Positions 1-7,656 are shown, counted from the first letter of the stretch. The stretch: DNA of 64,000 nucleotides from Pseudomonas sp. FP198 (GCF_030687895.1 NZ_CP117452.1:3861501-3925500), one strand, 5' to 3'. Numbers and translations are program-made. The notes: generated by a model from the letters alone, not told the origin.

Positions 1-50
1 TGGGCGGGCGTGTCGTCCTTGGGTTGTTCGTTTTTCTTCTCGTCGGTCAT
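1..50 (-). CDS. Start of an unidentified gene, cut by the window edge
   Basis: An ATG at 48-50 on the minus strand is preceded by a GAGAGGG-like ribosome binding site (about 57-64) and opens a frame reading MTDEKKNEQPKDDTPA before the window ends. The sixteen visible residues are very hydrophilic and charged (Lys, Asp, Glu). That is too little to name a family. The start signal is good, so the gene is probably real. Confidence 0.5.
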   Translation of the reverse strand, partial: MTDEKKNEQPKDDTPA

Positions 51-128
51 GGGTTTGCCCTCTCGTTGATAACAGGTTGGGCACATCAGGCCGGTGGCAG
101 TTCAATCAATACGCGGTTCACAGGTCCG

Positions 129-377
129 CTACGGTACGTCGTCCCGCACGCCCCCCAGTCTCAATTCTCGCAGTCCGCTGTTGCCCATGAATCGAATCAC
201 GACACCCTCCCCCCGCGTCAAGGCAAGCACATGGTCGATCAACTCACCTTGACTGTCAGCCTGCAGGATCGGTTTGTAGCCATGAGATTTATAAAGTGTC
301 CAACGGTCGTTTTCGAACTCGATCCTGTACACATCCACTGCCAGGCGCTCCGATTGTGTTGTCGGTAGATACGCCAC
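129..377 (-). CDS. Small DUF2188-like hypothetical protein
   Basis: An 82-residue protein starting at GTG. The middle part (YRIEFENDRWTLYKSHG, then a polar helix and a final segment with RFMGNSGLREL) has the plan of the DUF2188 family: a beta-hairpin, one helix, and a short strand carrying a Gly turn. Members have no known enzyme function and are often found in accessory DNA. There is no signal peptide or membrane segment. The family match was judged by eye and is tentative; the reading frame itself is likely real. Confidence 0.5.
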   Translation of the reverse strand: MAYLPTTQSERLAVDVYRIEFENDRWTLYKSHGYKPILQADSQGELIDHVLALTRGEGVVIRFMGNSGLRELRLGGVRDDVP

Positions 378-378
378 G

Positions 379-738
379 GTGCTTCAGTGTTCCGGTTTGT
401 TGTCGAGCGGAACCGACGTACGCTCAGACCTCGCCAAATCGAACGCGGGCCGCGCGAAAATCCGCCAGGTAAAACGCGAGGAATGGACGCTGCCAGTGCT
501 CAAGGCCGACCTCGCGACAGCGCCCGCTGACCCGATCCGCAAGTACCGCGCAGTGTTCGCCGAAGGCAAAGGCGTCGCATGGCCGAAAGCGGACAGTTAC
601 AACTCACGAAAGAAAATCGAAACGACCAGTGTCGCGCAGTGGATCGAACAGCATTTGCGGTTATGGGCGGGGCGCCCGGGAAAGCCCGGGGCCAAGCCGG
701 ACTTCAGTGAAGGACTCTACGGCTCTCTCCGATCCTGA
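379..738 (+). CDS. Orphan ORF, possible gene fragment
   Basis: A 119-codon plus-strand frame opened by a GTG with no clear ribosome binding site. Third codon positions are GC-rich, so it may once have coded. The product is basic (many Lys and Arg) with no signal peptide or membrane span, and I recognise no family. The first 20 residues look unlike the rest, as expected if the frame is the truncated 3' part of a larger gene whose 5' end was lost. It overlaps the opposite-strand small gene ending at 704. Confidence 0.3.
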   Translation: MLQCSGLLSSGTDVRSDLAKSNAGRAKIRQVKREEWTLPVLKADLATAPADPIRKYRAVFAEGKGVAWPKADSYNSRKKIETTSVAQWIEQHLRLWAGRPGKPGAKPDFSEGLYGSLRS

Positions 739-907
739 TGCGATCAAGCGCACGGTTTAACGCATCCAGCGCCTTTAACAGTGCCTCGGCTTCAACTTCC
801 CGGCCATCGCCCCACAGGCGCTCAGCCATTTTGTTGAGCGCCAGAATTGATCGCTCGATTTCGGCAGCACTCGCTGTCGTGTTGTCATCCGGCTGTTTCT
901 TTGGCAT
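704..907 (-). CDS. Small helical hypothetical protein
   Basis: Starting at the ATG at 907, the product is about 67 residues beginning MPKKQPDDN. After a disordered head it is a run of amphipathic helix rich in Ala, Leu, Glu and Arg, as in small regulatory or partner proteins. The frame extends upstream to a TTG at 970 whose start overlaps the stop of the upstream zinc-ribbon gene (TTGA overlap), so the two may be translated together. No family is recognised. Confidence 0.45.
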   Translation of the reverse strand: MPKKQPDDNTTASAAEIERSILALNKMAERLWGDGREVEAEALLKALDALNRALDRIRIGESRRVLH

Positions 908-966
908 TACCTTGGCGCTTCTTAAGTTGATCGGTCTCTTCGATGAATCGCCAGGCACCGCCCCGC

Positions 967-1197
967 TCAAGCCCAGATGGCCGTCTCGGTATTGATCTCG
1001 GCGACAGACGTAGCGTTGAACTGCCGCTGACGGTGCAGATCATCGCGCATTTTAGGGTAATTGAATTTCCTGGCCCCCAGTTCTTTCAGAACAAGGCCTG
1101 AAATCTTGTAGGTGCCGCAGTCAGCGCAGTTGACGAGCTCACCACCTTGGTTCTCTTCGGACTGTTGTGCTTCCAGCCCGCATAGATAACATCTCAT
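967..1197 (-). CDS. Small zinc-ribbon hypothetical protein
   Basis: A 76-residue protein with a CxxC pair near the start (CYLC, residues 3-6) and a second CxxC at CADC (residues 24-27), then GTYKISG. Two CxxC knuckles about 20 residues apart are typical of a zinc ribbon, so the protein probably binds one zinc ion. Nothing beyond the ribbon suggests a catalytic role. It is likely translated ahead of the small helical gene at 704-907. Confidence 0.5.
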   Translation of the reverse strand: MRCYLCGLEAQQSEENQGGELVNCADCGTYKISGLVLKELGARKFNYPKMRDDLHRQRQFNATSVAEINTETAIWA

Positions 1198-1320
1198 ACC
1201 TGATCTCCTGTTAGCCGATGCTTAGAAGATCGTCTCGTAATGGTTGAAGTTTCAACGGCTTGATCGCCTGCACCTCATGATTGCAGGATCCCGGACCCTC
1301 CAATCTGCTTTCGGGGGTGC

Positions 1321-1569
1321 CTATGGACAGGTAACAGTCTCGTGAGACTGCCGCTTGGTCCACAAGGTACGACCGTTGATTGCACTCTTGAACCATGCCT
1401 CGGTAACCGCATAGCATTTGCCCTCCCAGGTCTCGACAAATGTCCTTGGATAACCCTCAGGCTCATATCCACCCAGGCGCATCCAGTTTGGATCTGGCGA
1501 GGTGACTGTCCTATAAGGCATGCAGGCTGCCAGTACTACCAGCGACAATGCCAAGACTACCGTTTTCAT
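1321..1569 (-). CDS. Small lipoprotein
   Basis: The ATG at 1569 gives an 82-residue product. The N-terminus has a Lys, a hydrophobic core and a lipobox (LAAC, Cys at residue 16), so it should be processed by signal peptidase II and lipidated. The mature part is short and polar with a central Tyr/Gly/Pro-rich stretch and two Cys residues (KCYAV and the TCP end) that could form a disulphide. The residue after the lipid Cys is Met, not Asp, which suggests outer-membrane sorting. Function unknown. Confidence 0.6.
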   Translation of the reverse strand: MKTVVLALSLVVLAACMPYRTVTSPDPNWMRLGGYEPEGYPRTFVETWEGKCYAVTEAWFKSAINGRTLWTKRQSHETVTCP

Positions 1570-1620
1570 ATGAATTCCAGTCAATTGGAAGGCGTGTATA
1601 GCACACCGCGCTCTTGAGAT

Positions 1621-2529
1621 TTACCGCGGCTGGAAACGCGGGGTATAGACGGATGGGGTGTTTTCCCAACGTGAGCTACGACGAAGAGCTCCTGCGAGTG
1701 ACGCAGTACAACCCACCTTGACTGGCGGAAAGCGGAAAGACAGGGACAAGCCGTAATAGGAGTTCACCTGTAACCGGACCGTCGCGTAATTGTTGTATGG
1801 CCGCGTTTTCCTCGTCCTTGCATCTGTCGCCCATAAGATCATTGGCGCGAGTGACAATGAGGAAACAGCGGCAGACCTCGATTTGAACACATGATCGTTT
1901 TCCAACTCACTGTGACGCCAATCTGGTGATGCTCGCTCCCTGCGGGCTCGGCTTTTGAAGAAGGCACGGAAACGGCGCAAAGGGTTTGAATCGGACAGGG
2001 TCATCTCTATCCGTTCCTGCGCCATCTCGTTCTTTGCCTGAACGATTTGCCTTGCCAGGTTTATCGCCGTCTTTTTGAACACCCTTTGAAGCGCCTGCTC
2101 CTCGGTTTCGTTTTCCAGCGGTTTAACGTTCATCTCGGAAAACGTGAACAACGTTCTGTCGCTGAGCACGTAAAACGTGCCGCGAATTTTTTGTATATTG
2201 CCCTGAAAGGTAAAGTCCATTGAACAGAACGCATGTTCGTCCATGTTTATGTAGTACAGCGGCTCACCCAAGAGGTTTCGAACGTTACCGTCCTGGTGAA
2301 TCCGGCCCAAGGGCGCCCCATCGCTGCCATTGCCTTTGAAGACCAGGTAGCGGCCGTTCGTGTAGTTGTACGGCGTTAACGGTTCCAGTTTACCCATTCC
2401 CTGCACACCCATGCCCCTTTCCCACAACGCTATCAGGTCAGGACTACCGATGCTCATTATCTTCTGGCGGTTGCTTGCCTGGCTGCTGATGTGTCCGCTG
2501 GAAAACTTACCTTCAAGAGGGGCATACAA
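1621..2529 (-). CDS. Unknown protein paired with a DUF2867 gene
   Basis: A 302-residue product. The ATG at 2529 has a GGGAG ribosome binding site and lies 9 bp after the stop of the DUF2867 gene, so the two are probably one transcript. An internal ATG at 2457 (MSIGSPDL) is another possible start. Residues 45-150 read as a beta-rich domain (GRYLVFKG, PLYYINMDEHAF, GTFYVLSDRTLF). A charged helix follows near 155-195. The last 100 residues are rich in Arg and Ser and look less like folded protein, so a frameshift in the tail cannot be excluded. There is no signal peptide or membrane span, and I recognise no family. Confidence 0.5.
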   Translation of the reverse strand: MYAPLEGKFSSGHISSQASNRQKIMSIGSPDLIALWERGMGVQGMGKLEPLTPYNYTNGRYLVFKGNGSDGAPLGRIHQDGNVRNLLGEPLYYINMDEHAFCSMDFTFQGNIQKIRGTFYVLSDRTLFTFSEMNVKPLENETEEQALQRVFKKTAINLARQIVQAKNEMAQERIEMTLSDSNPLRRFRAFFKSRARRERASPDWRHSELENDHVFKSRSAAVSSLSLAPMILWATDARTRKTRPYNNYATVRLQVNSYYGLSLSFRFPPVKVGCTASLAGALRRSSRWENTPSVYTPRFQPR

Positions 2530-2538
2530 CTCCCGGTC

Positions 2539-3066
2539 TCAGGCGCAGGCAGCCAGAGGCCAACCGATGCGTGCTGCACGGAGCAGGCTGGCCCTGACCA
2601 CCAAACGGTGAAATGGGGCAATAACGAAGATATAGGCCCGGCCAAAACGGTTGTGGCACCGGACCACGGTTGAAAACACCAGTTGGCGACTGCCTTCTGG
2701 CTCCGCTTCTTCAGAACACAGGATCGATATCCGAAAGTCGAGGTGCTTGTCGTCCTCTCCCAACACGATTTCAGTCTGGTCTGTGCTGTAGACCTTGAAG
2801 GCGCCAACCCGATTGGCCAGTGAGGCCAGATGTCTGGCTGTCTTGAGTCCAAAACAGGCAACGATAGTGTCCCGGACTGTCAGGAGCCATCCGATCCAGG
2901 AGGGCTGGTGGGAAAGGATGAATCGAGCCAGTAAATCCGGGCTACAGGATGTGCCCGCCGGGAGCCGAATCGCAAAGGCATCCGCCAGGTCCATCGGCTT
3001 GTAAAGGTGGGTAATACCGGACCTTGAGGGGACAGGCACGGACTTAATGAACTCGAATTCTCGCAT
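2539..3066 (-). CDS. DUF2867 family protein
   Basis: A 175-residue protein whose ATG at 3066 follows an AAGGA ribosome binding site. Typical DUF2867 features are the opening segment leading to DAFAIRLP, a central domain with LGEDDKHLDFRISI, and the close FHRLVVRASLLRAARIGW. Proteins of this family are small, soluble and of unknown function; some are fused to or sit beside NAD-binding domains, but none is present here. It is the upstream member of a two-gene unit with 1621-2529. Confidence 0.7.
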   Translation of the reverse strand: MREFEFIKSVPVPSRSGITHLYKPMDLADAFAIRLPAGTSCSPDLLARFILSHQPSWIGWLLTVRDTIVACFGLKTARHLASLANRVGAFKVYSTDQTEIVLGEDDKHLDFRISILCSEEAEPEGSRQLVFSTVVRCHNRFGRAYIFVIAPFHRLVVRASLLRAARIGWPLAACA

Positions 3067-3287
3067 CGGGGATCCTTCCTTAGTTTCCAGCTACGAATTG
3101 GATGACATGCCATGTCGATAAATGCGAGGTAGAGCTCTTGGTGCCCGCTACAGGCAGACCAGAAAGCGACGTCGCACTGAGCTTGTTAACGTTTGCTGGT
3201 GTGCGAAGCATAGCAATCAACTGCGCACCATACGCAGTCTGTATGGCGCGAAATATCGAGCGAAATAACCGGCGATAAACCTGACTC

Positions 3288-3500
3288 TTAGGGCAGAGGC
3301 GGATCCGACACGAAACCCGTCGGAATATTGAGAAAGGAATGCCAGGCATCTACAGCGTCATGATGCCGCTGGGCAGCGTCCTCCCAAAAAGGACCGGATA
3401 CCTCTTTCGCAGAGACCAGCATCATCATCTTTATCGTCGCAGCATCCAGCTCTTTGAGAAGCTCATGGGATGTGGCCCTGAATTCTTCGAACGACGTCAT
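3288..3500 (-). CDS. Small hypothetical protein
   Basis: A 70-residue acidic protein starting at the ATG at 3500 behind a GAGG-type ribosome binding site. The first 60 residues look fully helical, with His and Trp in the second half (QRHHDAVDAWHSF). No signal peptide or membrane span is seen and I do not recognise the family. It stands alone, with 220 bp of non-coding sequence downstream. Confidence 0.45.
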   Translation of the reverse strand: MTSFEEFRATSHELLKELDAATIKMMMLVSAKEVSGPFWEDAAQRHHDAVDAWHSFLNIPTGFVSDPPLP

Positions 3501-3889
3501 TGCATTTGCCTCGGGCGGTGTTCACCGCAATTGAGAAATACATATTCCTCGATAAGTGGAGTCCCCCGAGCCGCAGTAATTCCGAACGACCGGACCGCCG
3601 GTAAATTCATTTCGAGGCAATGTTCACAACCCGCGGACTTGGCTTGCTAAGAAGACCAGGAAAAACGATGGTTACTACCTCGCTAAGAACACCTGACGGC
3701 GAACTCATCTGAAGGATAGTGCCTACATATCAGAAACGAAGAAAACCAATACAGATGTATTCGACGCCAGAAGCGGAACACCGCGTAACATTTGCTAACG
3801 CTTCAAATCATGATATGCATTGAAGTTCTGGAACAACTTCCCAGATCATGATCGCAAAAAAACAGTCAACCAAAAAACAAGGATCAGCC
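3501..3889. other. Intergenic stretch without a supported gene
   Basis: Only short frames without ribosome binding sites are present. The base composition drops towards A+T from about 3650, with possible promoter sequence for the downstream plus-strand pair. I see no repeat, hairpin terminator or RNA gene. Confidence 0.4.
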
Positions 3890-4141
3890 ATGAAAGTATT
3901 TTTCTACGCCTCTTTCAACGACGAAGGGAATAGAATTCACTTGGTTCGCACGGCCGAAACACCCTTCGAGAGCCTCCCTGGCAATATTCAGGAAATCTAC
4001 AGAAAGATTGAGGTTAACGAATACGACGTCAATCCAGATGATCTATCAAGCCACTGGTGGTTATGCAAGGAGCTCGTCGACAACCTTTGCACGAAAGGCT
4101 GGGAGGCGTGCGTTTGGGCGCGTGTTAACAGCTGCGCCTGA
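3890..4141 (+). CDS. Small hypothetical protein ahead of a HEPN-like gene
   Basis: Starting at the ATG at 3890, chosen because AAGGA lies just upstream, this encodes 83 residues (MKVFFYASFNDEGN...). A beta-strand start is followed by a polar middle with ESLPGNIQEIYRKI and a Trp/Cys-rich end (SHWWLCKELVDNLC, WEACVWARV). It is cytoplasmic by appearance. The next gene follows after 65 bp in the same direction, so the two probably share a promoter. No family is recognised. Confidence 0.5.
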   Translation: MKVFFYASFNDEGNRIHLVRTAETPFESLPGNIQEIYRKIEVNEYDVNPDDLSSHWWLCKELVDNLCTKGWEACVWARVNSCA

Positions 4142-4206
4142 ATAAAACCTCCCGCAGACGTTTGGCCTGCCATTGACCGCCTCAAAACCAACAAAAGGAT
4201 TCGTTA

Positions 4207-4785
4207 GTGACTTCAGTTTATAAGCGCGTGGTGACTTATCGCTGCCTTGGAACTATTTATCATCAAGGCTTGGCATTTGGTGAAGCAGGGCGAAAGCTAA
4301 TTGACTCGAAGCAGAGTAATCTGTTCGTGCCAGGAATGATCAATATCTGTCTTGCCACGGAAATATTTTTAAAATCAATCAACGCAACGATGACTTATGT
4401 TCTCGATGAAGAGGACGAACTGCCTGACGGGATTGCGATATCCCAAGGACGTGATGAGTCTCTCAAAATCGCACCTGGCGGACAAGGACATCATCTCAGC
4501 AAACTATACGAAAAGCTGCCAGACGAGGCTAAAGAATCAATCAAGACATTCGCCATTAAAGAAGGATACAGTGGCGATATCGCCTACGGACTACGGCAAT
4601 ATGACAAGGTTTTCGTAGAGTGGCGTTATATCTACGAAAAAAATGACCCTGGCGCCTTAGGCACGCATCCCCTCTTCCCGATTTGCAATGCCATCGACGC
4701 CTACTGCCGAGGGAATATCGAGAAGGCATTTGGGGCAGTTGACGAAAAGCTCGAAGAGTCCCATCCGGATTTCGAGGCCAAGTAA
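4207..4785 (+). CDS. HEPN-like helical protein
   Basis: A 192-residue protein starting at GTG with an AAAAGGA ribosome binding site 7 bp upstream. The helix plan resembles HEPN proteins: helix 1 (residues 10-30), helix 2 with LATEIFLKSI (around 48-58), a GHHLSKLYEKLP segment (around 93-104), an FVEWRYIYEK helix (around 135-145) and a last helix from PLFPICNAI. HEPN proteins are often RNases or partners in toxin-antitoxin and defence systems. The classical Rx4-6H RNase motif is not obvious, so catalytic activity is uncertain. It follows the 83-residue gene at 3890. Confidence 0.5.
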   Translation: MTSVYKRVVTYRCLGTIYHQGLAFGEAGRKLIDSKQSNLFVPGMINICLATEIFLKSINATMTYVLDEEDELPDGIAISQGRDESLKIAPGGQGHHLSKLYEKLPDEAKESIKTFAIKEGYSGDIAYGLRQYDKVFVEWRYIYEKNDPGALGTHPLFPICNAIDAYCRGNIEKAFGAVDEKLEESHPDFEAK

Positions 4786-4794
4786 TCTGCAAAG

Positions 4795-4826
4795 AAGGCC
4801 CCAGTGCAATCCGCCGGGGCTTTCTT
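4795..4826 (+). terminator. Probable rho-independent terminator
   Basis: GGCCCC and GGGGC form a GC stem with an 11-14 nt loop, followed by TTTCTT, starting 9 bp after the stop of the HEPN-like gene. Confidence 0.5.
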
Positions 4827-4885
4827 CCGACATCAGTGCTGCCGCGAGTTCTAAATAAATTATCTTCTGGTGTGATGCTTCGTGT

Positions 4886-5503
4886 TTAGCGCTTGAAAAG
4901 TATATTGCACCGGCTACACCAGCCTTCAGCTGCGCTCCGGTTCATTGGAAAACGGAAGAGAGGATGACTTGTATCGGCAACCGTCAAAACCAGTGAGAAT
5001 TTTATGAACCTACGCCGAATTTCGTCAGTTGGGACGCTCATGCCTGCCCCATCGACTATTTGAAGAACGCCGCCCGATACCCAGCTGTCAATCTGTTGCC
5101 ACTCGAACTGCCAGCCTGTTACCCACGTAAAGTCTCGAATTTGATAGTCGCCGGTGACACTTTGGCATTGAGCGAGTTTCTTGTTGGACAGGTCAAAGAC
5201 AAAAAACAGGGCGTTCGGATAGCCGAGCATCTGAGCACCGTCCAGGCTCAGACCTTCTTTTAGGTTGATGGATGTCACCAGTGCTTTTGCTCGTCGCTTA
5301 CGCCATATCAAATACCCTATAGCGAGACAAAAAATAGAAAAAGAAGCCCCGAAGAGCTGACGTCCTTCGACTGTAAGCTTATCGGGCGAAAACCGTATCA
5401 TGCCCCACACGAGTCCTATCGTTACCAGCCCCGATAACCAAGCGGCAGGAACCACTATCCTGTTAGCGAGGCTAACTCCGAGCGTCCTCAAACAGCTTTC
5501 CAT
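4886..5503 (-). CDS. Two-span membrane protein of unknown function
   Basis: From the ATG at 5503 the product has about 205 residues; a GTG at 5521 is another possible start. Two hydrophobic helices lie near residues 15-35 (AAWLSGLVTIGLVWGM) and 50-67 (FSIFCLAIGYLIW), followed by a basic patch (RKRRAK) and a soluble domain rich in Trp, Phe and Asp. The topology suggests a protein anchored by an N-terminal hairpin with the large domain in the cytoplasm. Such proteins are common among orphan genes of Pseudomonas accessory regions, where some are immunity proteins; nothing here proves that role. Confidence 0.5.
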   Translation of the reverse strand: MESCLRTLGVSLANRIVVPAAWLSGLVTIGLVWGMIRFSPDKLTVEGRQLFGASFSIFCLAIGYLIWRKRRAKALVTSINLKEGLSLDGAQMLGYPNALFFVFDLSNKKLAQCQSVTGDYQIRDFTWVTGWQFEWQQIDSWVSGGVLQIVDGAGMSVPTDEIRRRFIKFSLVLTVADTSHPLFRFPMNRSAAEGWCSRCNILFKR

Positions 5504-5543
5504 GACTGTATCCAATACCACTTAAAGAAGAACTCGCAGGCTA

Positions 5544-5639
5544 TCACTCACAGAGCGCCAACTCATAGGGCTTGGCCAGCAATGCGCGGGTGCGTGCCTC
5601 AACAGGGCTTCGTTTGCTTGCTCGCGGAGAAAACCTCAC
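5544..5639 (-). CDS. 31-codon ORF overlapping the upstream gene (GTGA)
   Basis: A GTG at 5637-5639 overlaps the TGA of the membrane protein gene at 5636-6160 and opens a frame of 31 codons ending at 5544. The product is strongly basic at its start (RASKRSPVEARTRALLAKPY) and ends ELALCE. The four-base overlap is the usual form of translational coupling. It could equally be the leftover 3' end of a lost gene. No homologue is recognised. Confidence 0.25.
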   Translation of the reverse strand: MRFSPRASKRSPVEARTRALLAKPYELALCE

Positions 5640-6160
5640 CGTTGGCCGGCTAATTTCTTCAGCTTTCCAGAGCCATCATCCACGTATGCAGATAAACCCA
5701 GAAACGCAGCGAGCTCGCGGGCGAGCTGTTTCTGTTGGTTGACTTCTTTTCCGCCGACACGGCGAGCGATTAACAAGCGCCCGTTTTCATACTCGACATA
5801 AATACCGTAGGACTTGCTAAAAATAGCCAGGTGGCCGTCGGGTTTGAGCACTATTCGCAGCGGTGTGCGTTTCGTTAGTGGATACCGCCCGAGAAAAGCC
5901 ACACCAGACGCCTGCACCGCCAGTGGAGCGCGCTCGCTGATATCTCTGCCCAGTTGATATACCCACCACATCACAACCAGGCTCGCGAGGATGATGCCCG
6001 GCCATTCCCTCCCCGGCAACGACAGGCCGGTCGACAAGCTGATACAAAAGATCGCCGTGATTGCCCAAGGTGTCTGGCGAAGCAGTGGGACAAAAAATAA
6101 ACGACCGATGCCGATCTTCGGCCGGATGATGAAAACCTCGTTGGAGCCAAGTGGTGTCAT
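5636..6160 (-). CDS. Two-span membrane protein of unknown function
   Basis: The ATG at 6160 (MTPLGSNEVFII) gives 174 residues. The longer open frame up to 6262 is rejected because its extra residues are translated from the inverted-repeat element at 6196-6299. Two hydrophobic helices (around residues 30-47 and 54-71, WPGIILASLVVMWWVYQLG) form a membrane hairpin. A soluble C-terminal domain follows, containing a GRYPLTKRTPLRIVL turn and a polar helix rich in Gln and Lys. The layout matches the neighbour at 4886-5503, suggesting similar roles. Confidence 0.5.
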   Translation of the reverse strand: MTPLGSNEVFIIRPKIGIGRLFFVPLLRQTPWAITAIFCISLSTGLSLPGREWPGIILASLVVMWWVYQLGRDISERAPLAVQASGVAFLGRYPLTKRTPLRIVLKPDGHLAIFSKSYGIYVEYENGRLLIARRVGGKEVNQQKQLARELAAFLGLSAYVDDGSGKLKKLAGQR

Positions 6161-6195
6161 CCGTAATCTCTGCTGCAGCCTGAAGGAAAAGATAG

Positions 6196-6299
6196 GTAAA
6201 GGGGCAAATTTATTTTCCAACCAACTGCCAGTTCCAAGCGAATCCATTCGATAAGAACTCACAAACGCCGGAAGAAAAATAAATCGGTCCCCTTTTTTA
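6196..6299. repeat. Small element with terminal inverted repeats, copy A
   Basis: About 104 bp whose ends are near-perfect inverted repeats: AAAGGGGCAAATTTATTTTC at the left and the complement of AAAAAGGGGACCGATTTATT at the right. The interior matches copy B at 8279-8380 in the same orientation (shared blocks GCCAGTTCC, AGTCCATT/AATCCATT and CGCCGGA). It carries no gene. The form is that of a MITE-like or palindromic repeat element. Confidence 0.7.
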
Positions 6300-6425
6300 T
6301 GGACCGCTCCGTTTCCTACGAAGCGCCTTCATGCTAGCGGGCGTCCGGCATGGGGGGTACCTATTTTTGCAAGGTAGCGGCTAGATGCGTCATCCTGTGG
6401 CCCCCTCGAACCATGGACGGTCATT

Positions 6426-6839
6426 ATGAGCAAACGCTTGCCGAACACTTTTTCGCCTATTACGAAAATGTTGTACATCGCTGCGCTAGGAATCTTATCG
6501 CTCATCCAGCCTTTGTCTTCCTTTGCGGATAACGCCAACGGCAAGACCCTCTATTTGCAGAGGTGTGCCATGTGCCATGGAACAGACCTCAAGGCAACGG
6601 GACCACTGGCTAGAAAAAGCAACCCACCCACACCAGACCTCACGACGTCCGCCTTCCAAAAGCGACTGAGTGATTATCCAGGCGTTATCGTGTCCTCGAT
6701 AATCCTTCGTCCGAATGGCGACTTGATTCCAAACACGTTGCGAGAGAACGGTGTCAGGTTACCGCCACATGCTTGGAGCGTTATGGATCTGCGCGATTTG
6801 AATCAGTATATGAGCGGGGTGATTGGGAGAAATCGGTGA
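6426..6839 (+). CDS. Secreted small c-type cytochrome
   Basis: A 137-residue protein with a hydrophobic export signal (residues 14-34, cleavage likely after SSFA) and one haem-binding CAMCH motif (Cys47, Cys50, His51). LYLQRCAMCHGTDLKATGP is typical of class I cytochrome c domains of periplasmic electron carriers. The C-terminal helix (WSVMDLRDLNQYM) offers Met residues for the sixth haem ligand. No oxidase or dehydrogenase partner is adjacent, so the redox partner is unknown. Confidence 0.75.
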   Translation: MSKRLPNTFSPITKMLYIAALGILSLIQPLSSFADNANGKTLYLQRCAMCHGTDLKATGPLARKSNPPTPDLTTSAFQKRLSDYPGVIVSSIILRPNGDLIPNTLRENGVRLPPHAWSVMDLRDLNQYMSGVIGRNR

Positions 6840-6896
6840 ATTGAAACGAAAAGCAGCGCTTGAATCCGGGGCCCACGCGCTTAGCTGTTTATGCAA

Positions 6897-7418
6897 TTAG
6901 ACATCGCCGACGCTACCGCCAGACAGGAATCGATTGATGATCATCGAGACCGCTTGCACCGGAGAGGCAGAGGCCGTGTCTATGCAAAACGGTGCTTTGA
7001 CCCATGGCTCATATTCATGATCCAGGACTGACTGCCAAGTGGATGGTATCAGCCCGGGAATATCACCCGCTCTTGTTTCGACCCGGCGTCGATGTTCGTG
7101 TTTATCGGAGCAGATCACTTCAATGTTTGCCAATAGGCTACCAGCCCGTAAGGCGATGTCGCTCCACGCGATTCGGCTTTCCAGGACGGGATTGACGCAA
7201 TCAACGATGACGATGCCGCCCAAGCGTAGATTACTCAGGGCCAGCTCATTAGCAACCATGTAACCACTGCGCCCCACATCTTGCGCAAAAGCGCCAGAGT
7301 TTCGAATCGCCTGCTCAATCGTATCGACGCGCAGGTACACGGCGCCCGTCGTAACGGCAAGATCCTTGGCAATAGTCGTTTTTCCGGTGCCGGGAAGGCC
7401 GCTGAAGACGATAAGCAT
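6897..7418 (-). CDS. P-loop kinase-like ATPase
   Basis: A 173-residue protein starting MLIVFSGLPGTGKTT, with the Walker A loop at residues 7-15, and an AAGGAA ribosome binding site. VDTIEQAIRNSG, IVIVDCVNPVLESR (Walker B-like strand) and HRRRVETRAGDIPG fit the AAA_33/zeta-like family of small-molecule or nucleotide kinases, usual length 160-190. A similar fold is used by zeta toxins and by chloramphenicol and gluconate kinases. The substrate cannot be read from the sequence. No antitoxin gene is adjacent. Confidence 0.7.
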   Translation of the reverse strand: MLIVFSGLPGTGKTTIAKDLAVTTGAVYLRVDTIEQAIRNSGAFAQDVGRSGYMVANELALSNLRLGGIVIVDCVNPVLESRIAWSDIALRAGSLLANIEVICSDKHEHRRRVETRAGDIPGLIPSTWQSVLDHEYEPWVKAPFCIDTASASPVQAVSMIINRFLSGGSVGDV

Positions 7419-7492
7419 TCCATTTCCTTTGATAGTGGGCTAATCCAGTGCAGGCAGTCGTTTTCCCGAGGCGGCCTCAGAAAATAGAAAAG

Positions 7493-7599
7493 GTGAAAAA
7501 GGGGACGCCAGCACTACCCCCTATCCGCCTTCTTCCGGCAGCTCACGGCGGATTGCCAAACGGATCATCGCGCGCCAAACGCAGCCCTGATCGTCCCGG
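7493..7599 (-). pseudogene. Remnant coding end and solo repeat terminus
   Basis: The minus strand reads an open stretch of about 30 codons (ending RRELPEEGG and a stop near 7528) with no start codon, as in a truncated gene end. Next to it, GAAAAAGGGGACG at 7495-7507 matches the terminus of the inverted-repeat elements at 6196 and 8279 without a second end. I read this as debris of past rearrangement. Confidence 0.3.
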
Positions 7600-7628
7600 A
7601 CATTGAAGGATGCTGCGCATCAGCATCT

Positions 7629-7656
7629 TGACTTACAGTATCCAACTGGATACGGT
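7629..7656 (+). promoter_or_regulatory. Promoter and palindromic operator of the toxin-antitoxin pair
   Basis: TTGACT at 7629-7634 could be a -35 box, with TACGGT at 7651-7656 as a poor -10. Between and across them lies a perfect palindrome, GTATCC-AACT-GGATAC (7638-7653), ending 9 bp before the toxin ATG. Toxin-antitoxin operons of this family are repressed by the antitoxin bound to such a palindrome. Confidence 0.55.

Noticed and set aside
24..368. 114-codon plus-strand frame at the window start
   Set aside because: Overlaps the better supported minus-strand gene 129-377 and the start of the gene at 1-50; no ribosome binding site and no recognised family.
6161..6262. Longer N-terminus (34 residues) of the membrane protein at 5636-6160
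   Set aside because: These codons lie inside the inverted-repeat element (6196-6299), and the same peptide is read from copy B near 8290-8330. The ATG at 6160 is the better start.
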